From the NCBI RefSeq assembly GCF_001191005.1, contig NZ_CP012201.1:6297417-6361416 (forward strand): a stretch of 64,000 nucleotides of DNA, given 5' to 3'. Under the pieces are notes generated by a model, which saw only the letters and a program-made list of their open reading frames with translations, did not search any database and was not told the origin of the DNA. Of this stretch, positions 1-8,210 are shown one piece after another. The DNA comes from Massilia sp. NR 4-1 (GTDB lineage: Bacteria > Pseudomonadota > Gammaproteobacteria > Burkholderiales > Burkholderiaceae_D). The position numbers and the translations under genes were made by a program. The first letter of the stretch is position 1. Every line of letters begins with the position of its first letter.

Positions 1-215
1 ATCTGATTGAAACTGCCAAGGCCACCATCACCTCGGCTGTAGCACGCAAGGAATCGCGCGGCGCCCACGCGCACAGCGATTATCCGCAGCGCGACGACGA
101 CAACTGGATGAAGCACACGCTCTGGTTCTCCGAAGGCAACCGCCTGGAGTACAAAGCCGTTGTCACCAAACCGCTGACGGTCGATACCTTCAAGCCGAAA
201 CCACGTACTTTCTAA
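1..215 (+). CDS. sdhA: Succinate dehydrogenase flavoprotein subunit, 3' end only
   Basis: This is the C-terminal tail of the FAD-carrying subunit of respiratory complex II, which oxidises succinate to fumarate at the cytoplasmic face of the inner membrane. The frame opens at base 3 and ends at the TAA at 213-215. The visible residues include DDDNWMKHTLWF and end in FKPKPRTF, typical of the end of SdhA. Identification also rests on position: sdhB follows after 16 bases and sdhE after that, the usual sdhCDAB-sdhE order. The FAD-binding and active-site parts lie outside the window. Confidence 0.93.
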   Translation, partial: LIETAKATITSAVARKESRGAHAHSDYPQRDDDNWMKHTLWFSEGNRLEYKAVVTKPLTVDTFKPKPRTF

Positions 216-231
216 GCAAGGGCCTTACAAC

Positions 232-942
232 ATGGCACGTACTCTCAAATTCAAGATTTACCGCTACGATCCGGACAAGGATGCCAAGCCTTACATGCAA
301 GACCTGACGGTCGAGCTGAAAGACACCGACAAGATGCTGCTCGACGCACTGCAGCGCATCAAGTCCGACGTGGACGATTCGCTGGCCCTGCGCCGCTCCT
401 GCCGCGAAGGCGTGTGCGGTTCGGACGCCATGAACATCAATGGCAAGAACGGTCTGGCCTGCACCACCAACCTGAACGAGCTGAGCGAGCCGATCGTGCT
501 GCGTCCGCTGCCAGGCCTGCCGGTGATCCGCGACCTGATCGTCGACATGACCCAGTTCTTCAAGCAGTACGACTCGATCAAGCCGTTCCTGATCAACGAC
601 TCGATCCCGCCGGAGAAAGAGCGTCTGCAATCGCCGGAACAGCGCGAAGAGCTGGATGGCCTGTACGAGTGCATCCTGTGCGCCTGCTGCTCGACCTCCT
701 GCCCGTCGTTCTGGTGGAATCCGGACAAGTTCGTCGGCCCGGCCGGCCTGCTGCAAGCCTACCGCTTCATCGCCGACAGCCGCGACGAAGCCACCGGCGC
801 GCGTCTGGACAACCTGGAAGACCCGTACCGCCTGTTCCGCTGCCACTCGATCATGAACTGCGTGGACGTCTGCCCGAAAGGCCTGAATCCGAACAAGGCC
901 ATCGGCAAGATCAAGGAATTGATGGTCCGCCGCGCGATCTGA
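232..942 (+). CDS. sdhB: Succinate dehydrogenase iron-sulfur subunit
   Basis: This 236-residue subunit passes electrons from the FAD of SdhA to quinone in complex II. All cluster ligands can be seen. The [2Fe-2S] site is C57, C62, D65 and C77 (CREGVCGSDAM), with aspartate as one ligand as in Escherichia coli. The ferredoxin-type region has C147, C150, C153 and C157 (CILCACCSTSC) followed by C204, C210 and C214 (CHSIMNCVDVCPKG), which together bind the [4Fe-4S] and [3Fe-4S] clusters. Length is normal. An AAGGG sequence lies about 10 bases before the ATG. It is cotranscribed with sdhA and sdhE. Confidence 0.98.
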   Translation: MARTLKFKIYRYDPDKDAKPYMQDLTVELKDTDKMLLDALQRIKSDVDDSLALRRSCREGVCGSDAMNINGKNGLACTTNLNELSEPIVLRPLPGLPVIRDLIVDMTQFFKQYDSIKPFLINDSIPPEKERLQSPEQREELDGLYECILCACCSTSCPSFWWNPDKFVGPAGLLQAYRFIADSRDEATGARLDNLEDPYRLFRCHSIMNCVDVCPKGLNPNKAIGKIKELMVRRAI

Positions 943-943
943 T

Positions 944-1225
944 ATGAGCGAAACGAACAAACATGCGCATCAATCGGACCCGGCAAACCGCGCGCGCCTG
1001 CGCTGGCGCTCGCGCCGCGGTCTGCTGGAAAACGACCTGATACTGACGCGTTTTCTCGATGCGCATGAACTGGAATTGACCGACGAGGAAGTGGACGCGC
1101 TGACGCGGCTCCTCGACTTGTCGGACAATGCGCTGATGGATCTGGTGCTGGCTCGCAGCGAGCCTGAAGGCGAGATCGATCTGCCGCATGTGCGCGCACT
1201 GCTGCAACGGTTACGCCAGGCGTAG
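944..1225 (+). CDS. sdhE: FAD assembly factor SdhE
   Basis: SdhE is a small cytoplasmic helical protein (YgfY/Sdh5 family) that promotes covalent attachment of FAD to SdhA. This 93-residue protein has the family signature RRGLLEND with R25, G26 and E29, the RGxxE motif that contacts the flavoprotein. The start codon lies one base after the sdhB stop, so translation is probably coupled to sdhB. Its place directly after sdhB and before gltA fits its job in maturing complex II. Confidence 0.93.
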   Translation: MSETNKHAHQSDPANRARLRWRSRRGLLENDLILTRFLDAHELELTDEEVDALTRLLDLSDNALMDLVLARSEPEGEIDLPHVRALLQRLRQA

Positions 1226-1291
1226 AAATACGCGGCACCGGAAAGTTTGTGAGTTTTTTTTATTTCGCACCTCTCCAAGAAGGAAGAGTCC

Positions 1292-2593
1292 ATGAATATC
1301 TCTGAAAATAAAGCCACCCTGTCGTTCTCGGACGGCAGCCCATCGATTGAATTTCCGATCTACAAGGGCACCGTCGGCCCGGACGTCATCGACATCCGCA
1401 AGCTGTACGGCGGCACCGGTAAATTCACTTACGACCCTGGCTTCATGTCCACCGCGTCGTGCAACTCGTCGATCACCTACATCGACGGCGACAAGGGCGA
1501 GCTGCAATACCGCGGCTTCCCGATCGAGCAGCTGGCGGTGAATGCCGACTTCATGGAAACCTGCTACCTGCTGCTGAACGGCGAACTGCCGAACGCAGTG
1601 GACAAGAAGAAGTTCGTGGAAACCGTCACCAAGCACACCATGGTGCACGAGCAGATGCAATTCTTCTTCCGCGGCTTCCGCCGCGACGCGCACCCGATGT
1701 CCGTGCTGGTTGGCACCGTCGGCGCGCTGGCATCGTTCTACCACGATTCGCTGGACATCAACGACCCGCACCACCGTGAAGTGTCCGCGATCCGCCTGAT
1801 CGCCAAGATGCCGACCCTGGTGGCGATGGCCTACAAATACTCGATCGGCCAGCCTTTCGTGTACCCACGCAACGACCTGTCCTACAGCGCCAACTTCATG
1901 CGCATGATGTTCGGCAATCCATGTGAAGAGTACAAGGTCAACGACGTGCTGGTGCGCGCGCTGGACCGCATCTTGATCCTGCACGCGGATCACGAGCAGA
2001 ACGCGTCCACCTCGACCGTGCGTCTGGCCGGCTCCTCGGGCGCCAACCCGTTCGCCTGTATCGCAGCCGGCATCGCCTGCCTGTGGGGCCCTGCCCACGG
2101 CGGCGCGAACGAAGCCGCGCTGAACATGCTGAAAGAAATCGGCTCGGTCGACAAGATCCCTGAGTTCATCGCGAAAGTGAAAGACAAGAACTCCGGCGTC
2201 AAGCTGATGGGCTTCGGTCACCGCGTGTACAAGAACTTCGACCCGCGCGCCAAGCTGATGCGCGAAACCTGCCACGAAGTGCTGAACGAACTGGGCCTGC
2301 AAGACGACCCACTGTTCAAGCTGGCCATGGAACTGGAAAAGATTGCACTGAACGACGAATACTTCGTTTCGCGCAAACTGTACCCGAACGTGGACTTCTA
2401 CTCGGGCATCGTGCAGTCCGCCCTGGGCATCCCGGTCTCGCTGTTCACCGGCATCTTCGCCATGGCCCGTACCATCGGCTGGATCGCCCAGTGGAACGAA
2501 ATGATCGCCGACCCAGAGCAGAAGATCGGCCGTCCGCGCCAGCTGTTCGTCGGCTCCGCCGTGCGCGACGTACCGCCGCTGGCCAAGCGCTGA
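1292..2593 (+). CDS. gltA: Citrate synthase (type II, hexameric family)
   Basis: This enzyme condenses oxaloacetate with acetyl-CoA to give citrate, the entry step of the TCA cycle. The 433-residue length and the N-terminal extension are those of Gram-negative type II enzymes. The catalytic triad is visible: H269 in WGPAHGGANEAAL, H310 in FGHRVYKNFDPRA and D368 in NVDFYSGI. The C-terminal RPRQLFVG is also conserved. An AAGGAAGAG Shine-Dalgarno sequence precedes the ATG. It follows sdhE by 66 bases and is closed by a strong terminator. Confidence 0.98.
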   Translation: MNISENKATLSFSDGSPSIEFPIYKGTVGPDVIDIRKLYGGTGKFTYDPGFMSTASCNSSITYIDGDKGELQYRGFPIEQLAVNADFMETCYLLLNGELPNAVDKKKFVETVTKHTMVHEQMQFFFRGFRRDAHPMSVLVGTVGALASFYHDSLDINDPHHREVSAIRLIAKMPTLVAMAYKYSIGQPFVYPRNDLSYSANFMRMMFGNPCEEYKVNDVLVRALDRILILHADHEQNASTSTVRLAGSSGANPFACIAAGIACLWGPAHGGANEAALNMLKEIGSVDKIPEFIAKVKDKNSGVKLMGFGHRVYKNFDPRAKLMRETCHEVLNELGLQDDPLFKLAMELEKIALNDEYFVSRKLYPNVDFYSGIVQSALGIPVSLFTGIFAMARTIGWIAQWNEMIADPEQKIGRPRQLFVGSAVRDVPPLAKR

Positions 2594-2612
2594 TCCGCGC
2601 CTGCCGCCACTG

Positions 2613-2643
2613 AAAAGCGAGCCCTTGCGGCTCGCTTTTTTTT
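2613..2643 (+). terminator. Rho-independent terminator of gltA
   Basis: A perfect 10-bp stem (2613-2622 with 2630-2639) encloses a 7-base loop, and a run of T follows to 2643. It begins about 20 bases after the gltA stop codon and ends the sdh-gltA transcript. Confidence 0.93.
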
Positions 2644-2719
2644 CGCCGATCTCTTCACCATGACCCAGACCGATAGCCGGATCGAAGTGTGATAATGCAA
2701 GTGGCAAAGGAGATGCCCA

Positions 2720-3010
2720 ATGTCCGAATCGGAGACGCAGGAATTATCGCTAGCGCTGGACGAGGCCATGAAGCACAAGCTCTTGTTGCTGGCCCAAGAG
2801 CAGGGCGTGCTGGCGCAGAGATTGATGCAGCAAGCCGTGACACGCTATTTGGCGTGGCTGGACGGCTTGTCGGTAGCGGATAGGGCTGCCGCACTGGCTT
2901 GGCAGGACTATCAGCAAACCGGGCTCCATCTTAGCGAAGCTGAAGCTGACGTCTGGCTGGCGGAGTTGGAGGCTGGTAATGCCTCCGAGCCGCGGCCATA
3001 CCACAGCTGA
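2720..3010 (+). CDS. Ribbon-helix-helix-like antitoxin of a ParDE/RelBE-type pair
   Basis: This 96-residue acidic protein looks like a CopG/RHH-type antitoxin: a short N-terminal DNA-binding region (residues 1-45, with DEAMKHKLLLLAQEQG and a helix LMQQAVTRYLAWL) followed by an acidic tail that would bind the toxin (AWQDYQQTGLHLSEAEADVWLAELEAG). The family assignment rests on this layout and on the downstream ParE-like sequence, which overlaps its last codons. A cognate antitoxin would bind and neutralise the toxin and repress the shared promoter. The toxin appears broken, so this antitoxin may now be an orphan. It could instead be a plain RHH regulator. Confidence 0.65.
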   Translation: MSESETQELSLALDEAMKHKLLLLAQEQGVLAQRLMQQAVTRYLAWLDGLSVADRAAALAWQDYQQTGLHLSEAEADVWLAELEAGNASEPRPYHS

Positions 3011-3281
3011 TCTGGTCCCGGACTGCACTGGCGGACGTTCATCGCCTGCGGAGAAAGACTGCAAGGCAGCGCAGCGCATGGTTGCTACGCTGAGGCGTTC
3101 CGTTGGCCCTCTGGCTGCCAGGCCGACCATGGGGCGGCCGGTTCCTCAACTGGGCCCAGATCATCACCGCTGGGTCGTCAAGTTTGGGCGTAGCGCCTAT
3201 GTCATCACCTATCGGGTAGGTAAGGATCGGGTCGTGTTGCTGACCGTCCGGCATGAGCGGGAGGCGCCGCCAGAGCCGTGA
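2998..3281 (+). pseudogene. ParE/RelE-superfamily toxin, apparently frameshifted and lacking its start codon
   Basis: The 3' two thirds, read in the frame ending at 3281, is a good ParE-type sequence: KDCKAAQRMVATLRRSVGPL, GRPVPQLGPD, then WVVKFGRSAYVITYRVGKD and LLTVRHEREA. The N-terminal strand-helix expected for the family (PQLIWSRTALADVHRLR) is present too, but in another frame, starting at an ATA codon at 2998 where an ATG would be expected. The frames cross near 3045-3052, consistent with loss of a length that is not a multiple of three (about 13 bases if the family length is normal). An intact reading frame starting with ATG at 2979 exists, but its first 23 or so residues do not resemble the family. 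Probably inactive; a sequencing error is the alternative. Confidence 0.6.
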
Positions 3282-3377
3282 AAGGTGAAGCCGTAACGGT
3301 GGCGTAACAATTCGTGCAATTAGGTGTATATTGGGCAACGTTGCAGCTTCCCATATACCCCTGATTGCGAGGCGTAC

Positions 3378-6300
3378 TTGAGCATTCTGTCGAAACTCTC
3401 CCTGGCGGCGGCTGCGCTGCTGCCGCTGGCTTCCCAGGCACTTCCGAATACTTCCGATACCCGACTGCTGACCGAACCTGCGGTGTCGGCCAGCCATATC
3501 GCCTTTATCTATGCGGGCGATGTGTGGCTGGCCAATCCCGACGGCAGCGGCGTGCGGCGCCTGACGTCCGACGTCGGCGAAAAATCCAATCCCGTGTTTT
3601 CGCCGGACGGCAGGCTGCTGGCCTATAGCGCTACGCTGGACGGCAATACCGATGTGTATGTGCTGCCCGTGGGCGGCGGCGTGCCGCAGCGCCTGACCTG
3701 GCATCCAGGGCCGGATCTGGTGCAGTCCTTCACGCCGGACGGCAAGGCGGTGATGTTCACCTCGCCGCGCGCGGCCTTCAATAACCGCTACCGCAAGCTG
3801 TTTACCGTGCCCGTCACCGGCGGCGTGGAAGCGGAGCTGGAAATCCCGAACGCCGCACGCGCGGCCTACTCGCCGGACGGCAAGTCCATCGTCTACAACC
3901 CGACCTCGCCCGCCTTCCTGCAGTGGAAGCGCTATCGCGGCGGCACGCATTCGGTGCTGTGGATCTTCAACCGCGCCAGCCAGGCGGTCGAGAAGATTCC
4001 GCAGCCGGCTTCGCGCGCCAACGACGTCGATCCGGTGTGGCTGGGCGACACCATCTACTTCCGCTCCGACCGCGACGGCGAATTCAATCTCTACGCCTAC
4101 GACACCAAGACCAAGGCGGTGCGCGCGCTGACCCGCCACACCGACTTCCCGGTGCTAAATGCCGCGGCGCAGGGCCGGCGCATCGTCTACGAGCAGGCCG
4201 GCTATCTGCATGCGTTCGATCTGGACAGCGGCACGGCGCGCAAGCTGAGCATCGGCGTGAGCAGCGATCTTGGCCTGTCGCGGCCACGCTGGGTGCGCGG
4301 CGCCTCGTATATCCGCGACGCGTCGATCTCGCCTTCGGGGGCGCGCGTGGCCTTCGAATTCCGCGGCGATATCGTCACCCTGCCGGCCGACAAGGGCGAT
4401 GTGCGGCACCTGACGCAAAGCCCGGCCGTGCATGAGCGCAATCCGGCCTGGTCGCCCGATGGCCGTTCGCTGGCTTACTTCTCGGACGAATCGGGCGAGT
4501 ACGCGCTGCATGTGCAGCCGCAGGATGGCAAAGGCCCGGTGCGCAAGTTCAAGCTGAGCGGGGCCGGGTTCTACGAGCGTGCCAACTGGTCGCCTGACAG
4601 CAAGAAGATCGCCTTCATCGACAACGCCTGGAGCCTGTATGTGCTGGACCTGGCCAGCGGCGTGCAGAAGAAGATCGCCACCGAGCCGATTTACGGCGTG
4701 ACGAAATCGCTCAGCCCCGCCTGGGCGCCGGATTCACGCTGGATCGCCTATACGCTGAACTCACTGAGCTACACGCGCAGCGCCTACATCTACTCGCTGG
4801 AGCAGGATAAATCGTATGCCGTCACCGACGGCCTGTCCGATGTCGCCGATCCGGCTTTCGACCGCAGCGGAAAATACCTGTATTTCTTCGCCTCCACCAA
4901 TGCCGGTCCGACCAACAACTGGTTCTCGCTGCAGAACGAGGACAACCGCGCCACCAGCAGCATCTGGCTGGCCGTGCTGCGCCAGGATCTGCCGTCGCCG
5001 CTGGTGAAGGAGAGCGACGAAGAGAAGGGCGGCGCCGCCAAGCCGAAGGACGCCAAGGACGAAGCTTCCAGCGAGAAGAAAGAGAACGGCAAGGCGGAGG
5101 AAAAACCGGCCGTCGATCCCGCCACCGGCCGCGACGATCCGAAAGTGAAGGTGGCGCCGGTGGCGCCGATGCGCATCGACTTCGACGGCATCTCCACCCG
5201 CGTCATCGATTTGCCGGTGCCGGTCGCGCAACTGTCCAATCTGGAGACTGGGGCGGAAGGGCAGGTCTTCTTCATGCGCGAAAGCGAGGGCAAAAAATCC
5301 CTGCAGCGCTTCGACCTGAAAGACCGCAAGACGGAAACCGTGGTGGCGGAACTGGACGGCTACGGCATCAGCGCCGACGGCAAGAAAGTGATCTATCGCC
5401 AGAAGGACAACTGGGCCACCGGCTCGGCCACCGGCAAGACCCTGGCAGCGAGCGAAGGCAAGCTGCGCGTCGATGCGATCGAGGTGAAAGCCGATCCGCG
5501 CGCCGAGTGGAACCAGATCTACCACGAAGCCTGGCGCATCAACCGCGACTACTTCTACGATCCGGGCATGCATGGCGTGAACTGGCGGCAAATGCACGAC
5601 AAATACGCCCAGTTCCTGCCCGATCTGGCCACGCGTTCGGACCTGAACCGCGTGATCCAGTGGCTGCACAGCGAGCTTGGCGTCGGCCACCATCGCGGCG
5701 GCGGCGGCGACAGCTTCATCGAGAGCAAGCCGGTGCCAGGTGGATTGCTGGGCGCCGACTACGAGGTGGCGAACGGCCGTTACCGCTTCCGGAAAATCTA
5801 CGGAGGCCTGAACTGGAATCCGACCCTGCGTTCGCCGCTGACCGAACCTGGATTGAATGTGAAAGTAGGCGAGTATCTGCTGGCGGTCGATGGCAAGCCG
5901 CTAGCGCCGCCCACCAATCTGTATGCGCCGTTCGAGAACAGTGCCAACCGCACCATCGAAATCACGGTCGGCCCGGATGCCGACGGCAAGGGCGCGCGCA
6001 CCATCACCGTGGTGCCGGTCGCCAGCGAGGATGCGCTGCGCAACCGCGACTGGGTTGAAGGCAATATCCGCAAGGTGAATGCCGCCACCGGCGGGCGCGT
6101 GGCTTACGTCTACGTGCCGAACACGACCACCCTGGGCCACACCTATTTCAAGCGCTACTTCTATCCGCAGTCCTACAAGGACGGCGTGATCATCGATGAA
6201 CGCTTCAACGGCGGCGGCAGCCTGGCCGACTACTACATCGAAATCCTGCAAAAACAGGAAATCGCCTGGTGGACCATGCGCTACGGCGCCGACATGAAAT

Positions 6301-6707
6301 CCCCATCCGCCTCGATCCAGGGACCGCGCGCCATGCTGATCGACGAAACGGCCGGTTCCGGCGGCGACCTGCTGCCGTGGATGTTCCGCAAGAATAAGAT
6401 GGGACCACTGATCGGCAAGCGCACCTGGGGCGGGTTGGTGGGCATCCTCGGCTTCCCCGTCCTGCTCGACGGCGGCTTCATCACCGCGCCGAATCTGGCT
6501 TTCTGGACGCGTGAAAACGGTTGGGGCGTGGAGAATGAAGGCGTGCCGCCCGATATCGAAGTCGAGCAGACGCCGGCCGACGTGATTGCCGGCCGCGATC
6601 CGCAGCTGGAAAAAGCGATTGAAGTGGTGAAGGCCGAACTGGCGAAGAATCCGCCCAGCAAGCCACCCCGCCCGGCGTTCCCGGACAAGAGCAAATTCAT
6701 CCCCTGA
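3378..6707 (+). CDS. Tricorn-like S41 family peptidase, periplasmic
   Basis: This is a large tricorn-type serine protease of about 1109 residues. A TTG start at 3378 is preferred because GAGG lies just upstream and the product then opens with a clean signal peptide (MSILSKLSLAAAALLPLASQA). An in-frame start at 3324 would put 18 odd residues in front. WD/TolB-like propeller repeats (SPDGRLLAYS, SPDGKSIVYN, APDSRWIAYT) fill roughly residues 30-540. Then come a Lys/Glu-rich linker (about 550-600), a PDZ-like segment and the S41 catalytic domain. The likely nucleophile is S994 in ETAGSGGDLLPW and the likely histidine is H771 in ELGVGHHRGG. The usual Ser before that His is Gly, and the Asp after the nucleophile is Gly. 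Substrate unknown; a role in peptide breakdown is inferred. Confidence 0.85.
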   Translation: MSILSKLSLAAAALLPLASQALPNTSDTRLLTEPAVSASHIAFIYAGDVWLANPDGSGVRRLTSDVGEKSNPVFSPDGRLLAYSATLDGNTDVYVLPVGGGVPQRLTWHPGPDLVQSFTPDGKAVMFTSPRAAFNNRYRKLFTVPVTGGVEAELEIPNAARAAYSPDGKSIVYNPTSPAFLQWKRYRGGTHSVLWIFNRASQAVEKIPQPASRANDVDPVWLGDTIYFRSDRDGEFNLYAYDTKTKAVRALTRHTDFPVLNAAAQGRRIVYEQAGYLHAFDLDSGTARKLSIGVSSDLGLSRPRWVRGASYIRDASISPSGARVAFEFRGDIVTLPADKGDVRHLTQSPAVHERNPAWSPDGRSLAYFSDESGEYALHVQPQDGKGPVRKFKLSGAGFYERANWSPDSKKIAFIDNAWSLYVLDLASGVQKKIATEPIYGVTKSLSPAWAPDSRWIAYTLNSLSYTRSAYIYSLEQDKSYAVTDGLSDVADPAFDRSGKYLYFFASTNAGPTNNWFSLQNEDNRATSSIWLAVLRQDLPSPLVKESDEEKGGAAKPKDAKDEASSEKKENGKAEEKPAVDPATGRDDPKVKVAPVAPMRIDFDGISTRVIDLPVPVAQLSNLETGAEGQVFFMRESEGKKSLQRFDLKDRKTETVVAELDGYGISADGKKVIYRQKDNWATGSATGKTLAASEGKLRVDAIEVKADPRAEWNQIYHEAWRINRDYFYDPGMHGVNWRQMHDKYAQFLPDLATRSDLNRVIQWLHSELGVGHHRGGGGDSFIESKPVPGGLLGADYEVANGRYRFRKIYGGLNWNPTLRSPLTEPGLNVKVGEYLLAVDGKPLAPPTNLYAPFENSANRTIEITVGPDADGKGARTITVVPVASEDALRNRDWVEGNIRKVNAATGGRVAYVYVPNTTTLGHTYFKRYFYPQSYKDGVIIDERFNGGGSLADYYIEILQKQEIAWWTMRYGADMKSPSASIQGPRAMLIDETAGSGGDLLPWMFRKNKMGPLIGKRTWGGLVGILGFPVLLDGGFITAPNLAFWTRENGWGVENEGVPPDIEVEQTPADVIAGRDPQLEKAIEVVKAELAKNPPSKPPRPAFPDKSKFIP

Positions 6708-6713
6708 TGAAGA

Positions 6714-6736
6714 AAGCGCGCCCTGGTGGCGCGCTT
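6714..6736. terminator. Bidirectional terminator between protease and repressor genes
   Basis: A perfect 9-bp stem (6714-6722 with 6728-6736) with a 5-base loop sits between two convergent genes. The stem carries A on one side and T on the other, so it can work for both strands. The T-rich flank is short (CTCATTT). Confidence 0.75.
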
Positions 6737-6750
6737 CTCATTTGGACGGA

Positions 6751-7134
6751 TTACTTGGATGGATCCTCGTCCAGCAGCGCTTGGATCTCGGCGCGCTCGC
6801 GGGCGCTCACATGGCCGCCGCGCAAGGCCGCCAGCACCAGTGCCTTGCCGGAGCCGGCGAAGGCCTTGTTAATCAGATCCTTGAGCAAGCCGGTCTGGAT
6901 CGAATCCTGTTCCTGGACGGCGGAATAGACATGGGCGCGCTGACTCTCATCGCGCGCCAGCAGTCCCTTCGTATGCATCACTTGCAGCAGGCGCAGCACC
7001 GTCGCGTAATTGATCTCCGGCCGTGACTCCAGTGCCGCCTGATGCACTTGTTTCGCCGTCGCCGGCCCCAGCGCAAACAGCAGGCGCAGCATTTCCAGCT
7101 CAGACGGTGTGGGTTTTGGCAAAGAGGTAGACAT
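6751..7134 (-). CDS. BlaI/MecI/CopY-family transcriptional repressor
   Basis: This is a winged-helix repressor of the penicillinase-repressor family, about 127 residues from the chosen start (MSTSLPKPTPSELEML). The DNA-binding region includes LGPATAKQVHQAALE and INYATVLRLLQVMHTKGLLARDE, followed by a C-terminal dimerisation part. A start at 7164 would add MGAWAFFYSL, but the likely promoter -10 lies only about 7 bases before it, so 7134 is preferred. No beta-lactamase or BlaR sensor-protease lies next to it, so its targets are unknown beyond probable autoregulation through the dyad upstream. Confidence 0.85.
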   Translation of the reverse strand: MSTSLPKPTPSELEMLRLLFALGPATAKQVHQAALESRPEINYATVLRLLQVMHTKGLLARDESQRAHVYSAVQEQDSIQTGLLKDLINKAFAGSGKALVLAALRGGHVSARERAEIQALLDEDPSK

Positions 7135-7163
7135 AAGAGAATAGAAGAAAGCCCAGGCTCCCA

Positions 7164-7195
7164 TCTAGAATAAAATATCTAGACAAAAATGTCTA
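7164..7195 (-). promoter_or_regulatory. Promoter and operator of the BlaI-type repressor gene
   Basis: On the minus strand a TAGACA -35 (7195-7190), a 17-base spacer and a TATTCT -10 can be read. The -35 is one half of a perfect dyad, TAGACA-4 bases-TGTCTA, at 7180-7195. Two copies of TCTAGA (7164-7169 and 7178-7183) flank the -10. An inverted repeat with TnnACA/TGTnnA halves over the promoter is what BlaI/CopY-type repressors bind, so this is a plausible autoregulatory operator. Confidence 0.65.
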
Positions 7196-7217
7196 CCGCC
7201 TTTGCGCTAAAACAAAC

Positions 7218-7270
7218 AATGTCCCACCCCGGTGCCAGACGGGGCCGCCGAGGCACCAGGGCGGGACATT
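7218..7270 (-). terminator. Imperfect long hairpin after the MBL-fold gene
   Basis: Two nested stems (AATGTCCC at 7218-7225 with 7263-7270, and GGTGCC at 7231-7236 with 7252-7257) form a long hairpin starting 22 bases after the stop of the leftward MBL-fold gene. On the minus strand it is followed by a T-rich stretch (TGTTTGTTTTAG), so it can serve as a terminator. The apex contains GCCAGAC next to C and G runs, resembling the hairpins after rlmD at 28.1-28.2 kb. Confidence 0.55.
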
Positions 7271-7291
7271 TGCTGATTCAGATCAAAGGGC

Positions 7292-8158
7292 TTACCACTT
7301 GATCTCGCCTTTGGCGACTTTGGCGCTGGTTTGCAGGGCGCCGTCGAGGCCGACCGTCGGGTAGGCTTTTTTCATCGCGGCGACCAGCTCGATGGAGTTG
7401 GCGGCTTTCGGGGTCTCGGCTTCGAAGCGGCGCAGGTAGTCGGCGGTGTAGGCGATGCTGTCGGGCGTGAAGCTGCTGCCGACGGCGAAGTGGCCGGGAA
7501 CGACCGTCACCGGTTTGAGGGCGGCGATGCCGTCCAGGGCGGCCAGCCATTGCTTGCGCGATTCGACCGTCTGGGTGTCGGCGGTCCAGACGTGCAGGCC
7601 TTTGAACAGGACCACGCCGCCGGCCACGGCTTTCAGCGAAGGAATCCAGACATAGGTGCGGTCCGGGGTGGCGCCGTCCAGGCCCTTGATCTGCAGGGTT
7701 TCGCCTTCAAGCTTGATGGTGTCGCCTTGCAGCGCTTCCGGCATCACGATGGCTTGCGGGGCGTTGGCGCCCAGGATCGGACCCCAGTAGGCGACCTTGG
7801 CCTTGGCTTTCTTTTCCATGGCGGCGATGGTGCCGGCGGTGGCGACGATCTTCGCTTCGGGGAAGGCGGCTTTGATCACGTCCAGGCCGAAGTAGAAGTC
7901 AGGGTCGCCGTGGCTGACGTACACGGTGCTCAGCTTGCGGCCGCTGGCCTTGATCTTTTCCACCAGCTTTTGCGCTTCGCCGCGCGAGAACTGGGCGTCG
8001 ATCAGCACGGCTTCCTTCTGGCCTTTGACTAGCACGGACGCGACCGGGAAGATGGCGGCTTCGCCCGGGTTGAACACTTCCAGCTGCAGCGGGGCGGCGG
8101 CGGAGGCGGCGAGGGTGGTGGTGGCGAGAGCGGCGGCGGCCAGGGTTTGCTTGATCAT
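7292..8158 (-). CDS. Exported MBL-fold hydrolase-like protein
   Basis: This 288-residue metallo-beta-lactamase-fold protein starts at MIKQTLAAAALATTTLAASAAA, a signal peptide, with AAAGGAAA as ribosome binding site; a longer frame to 8212 lacks both. The usual metal motif HxHxDH reads SHGDPDFYFG, so the second His is Asp and the last His is Phe. A later His is present in VVPGHFAVG. The protein is therefore an MBL-fold member with an altered metal site, probably periplasmic, substrate unknown. It is divergent from a LysR gene, which by position is its likely regulator. Confidence 0.8.
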   Translation of the reverse strand: MIKQTLAAAALATTTLAASAAAPLQLEVFNPGEAAIFPVASVLVKGQKEAVLIDAQFSRGEAQKLVEKIKASGRKLSTVYVSHGDPDFYFGLDVIKAAFPEAKIVATAGTIAAMEKKAKAKVAYWGPILGANAPQAIVMPEALQGDTIKLEGETLQIKGLDGATPDRTYVWIPSLKAVAGGVVLFKGLHVWTADTQTVESRKQWLAALDGIAALKPVTVVPGHFAVGSSFTPDSIAYTADYLRRFEAETPKAANSIELVAAMKKAYPTVGLDGALQTSAKVAKGEIKW

Positions 8159-8210
8159 GCTGTGTTTCCTTTCAAGAAGAATTTGGTATGCACGCAGTGT
8201 AGACCGGTCC

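Noticed and set aside
3324..3377. The upstream in-frame start of the tricorn-like protease
   Set aside because: It adds 18 residues before a clean signal peptide, and the TTG at 3378 has a GAGG binding site at good distance.
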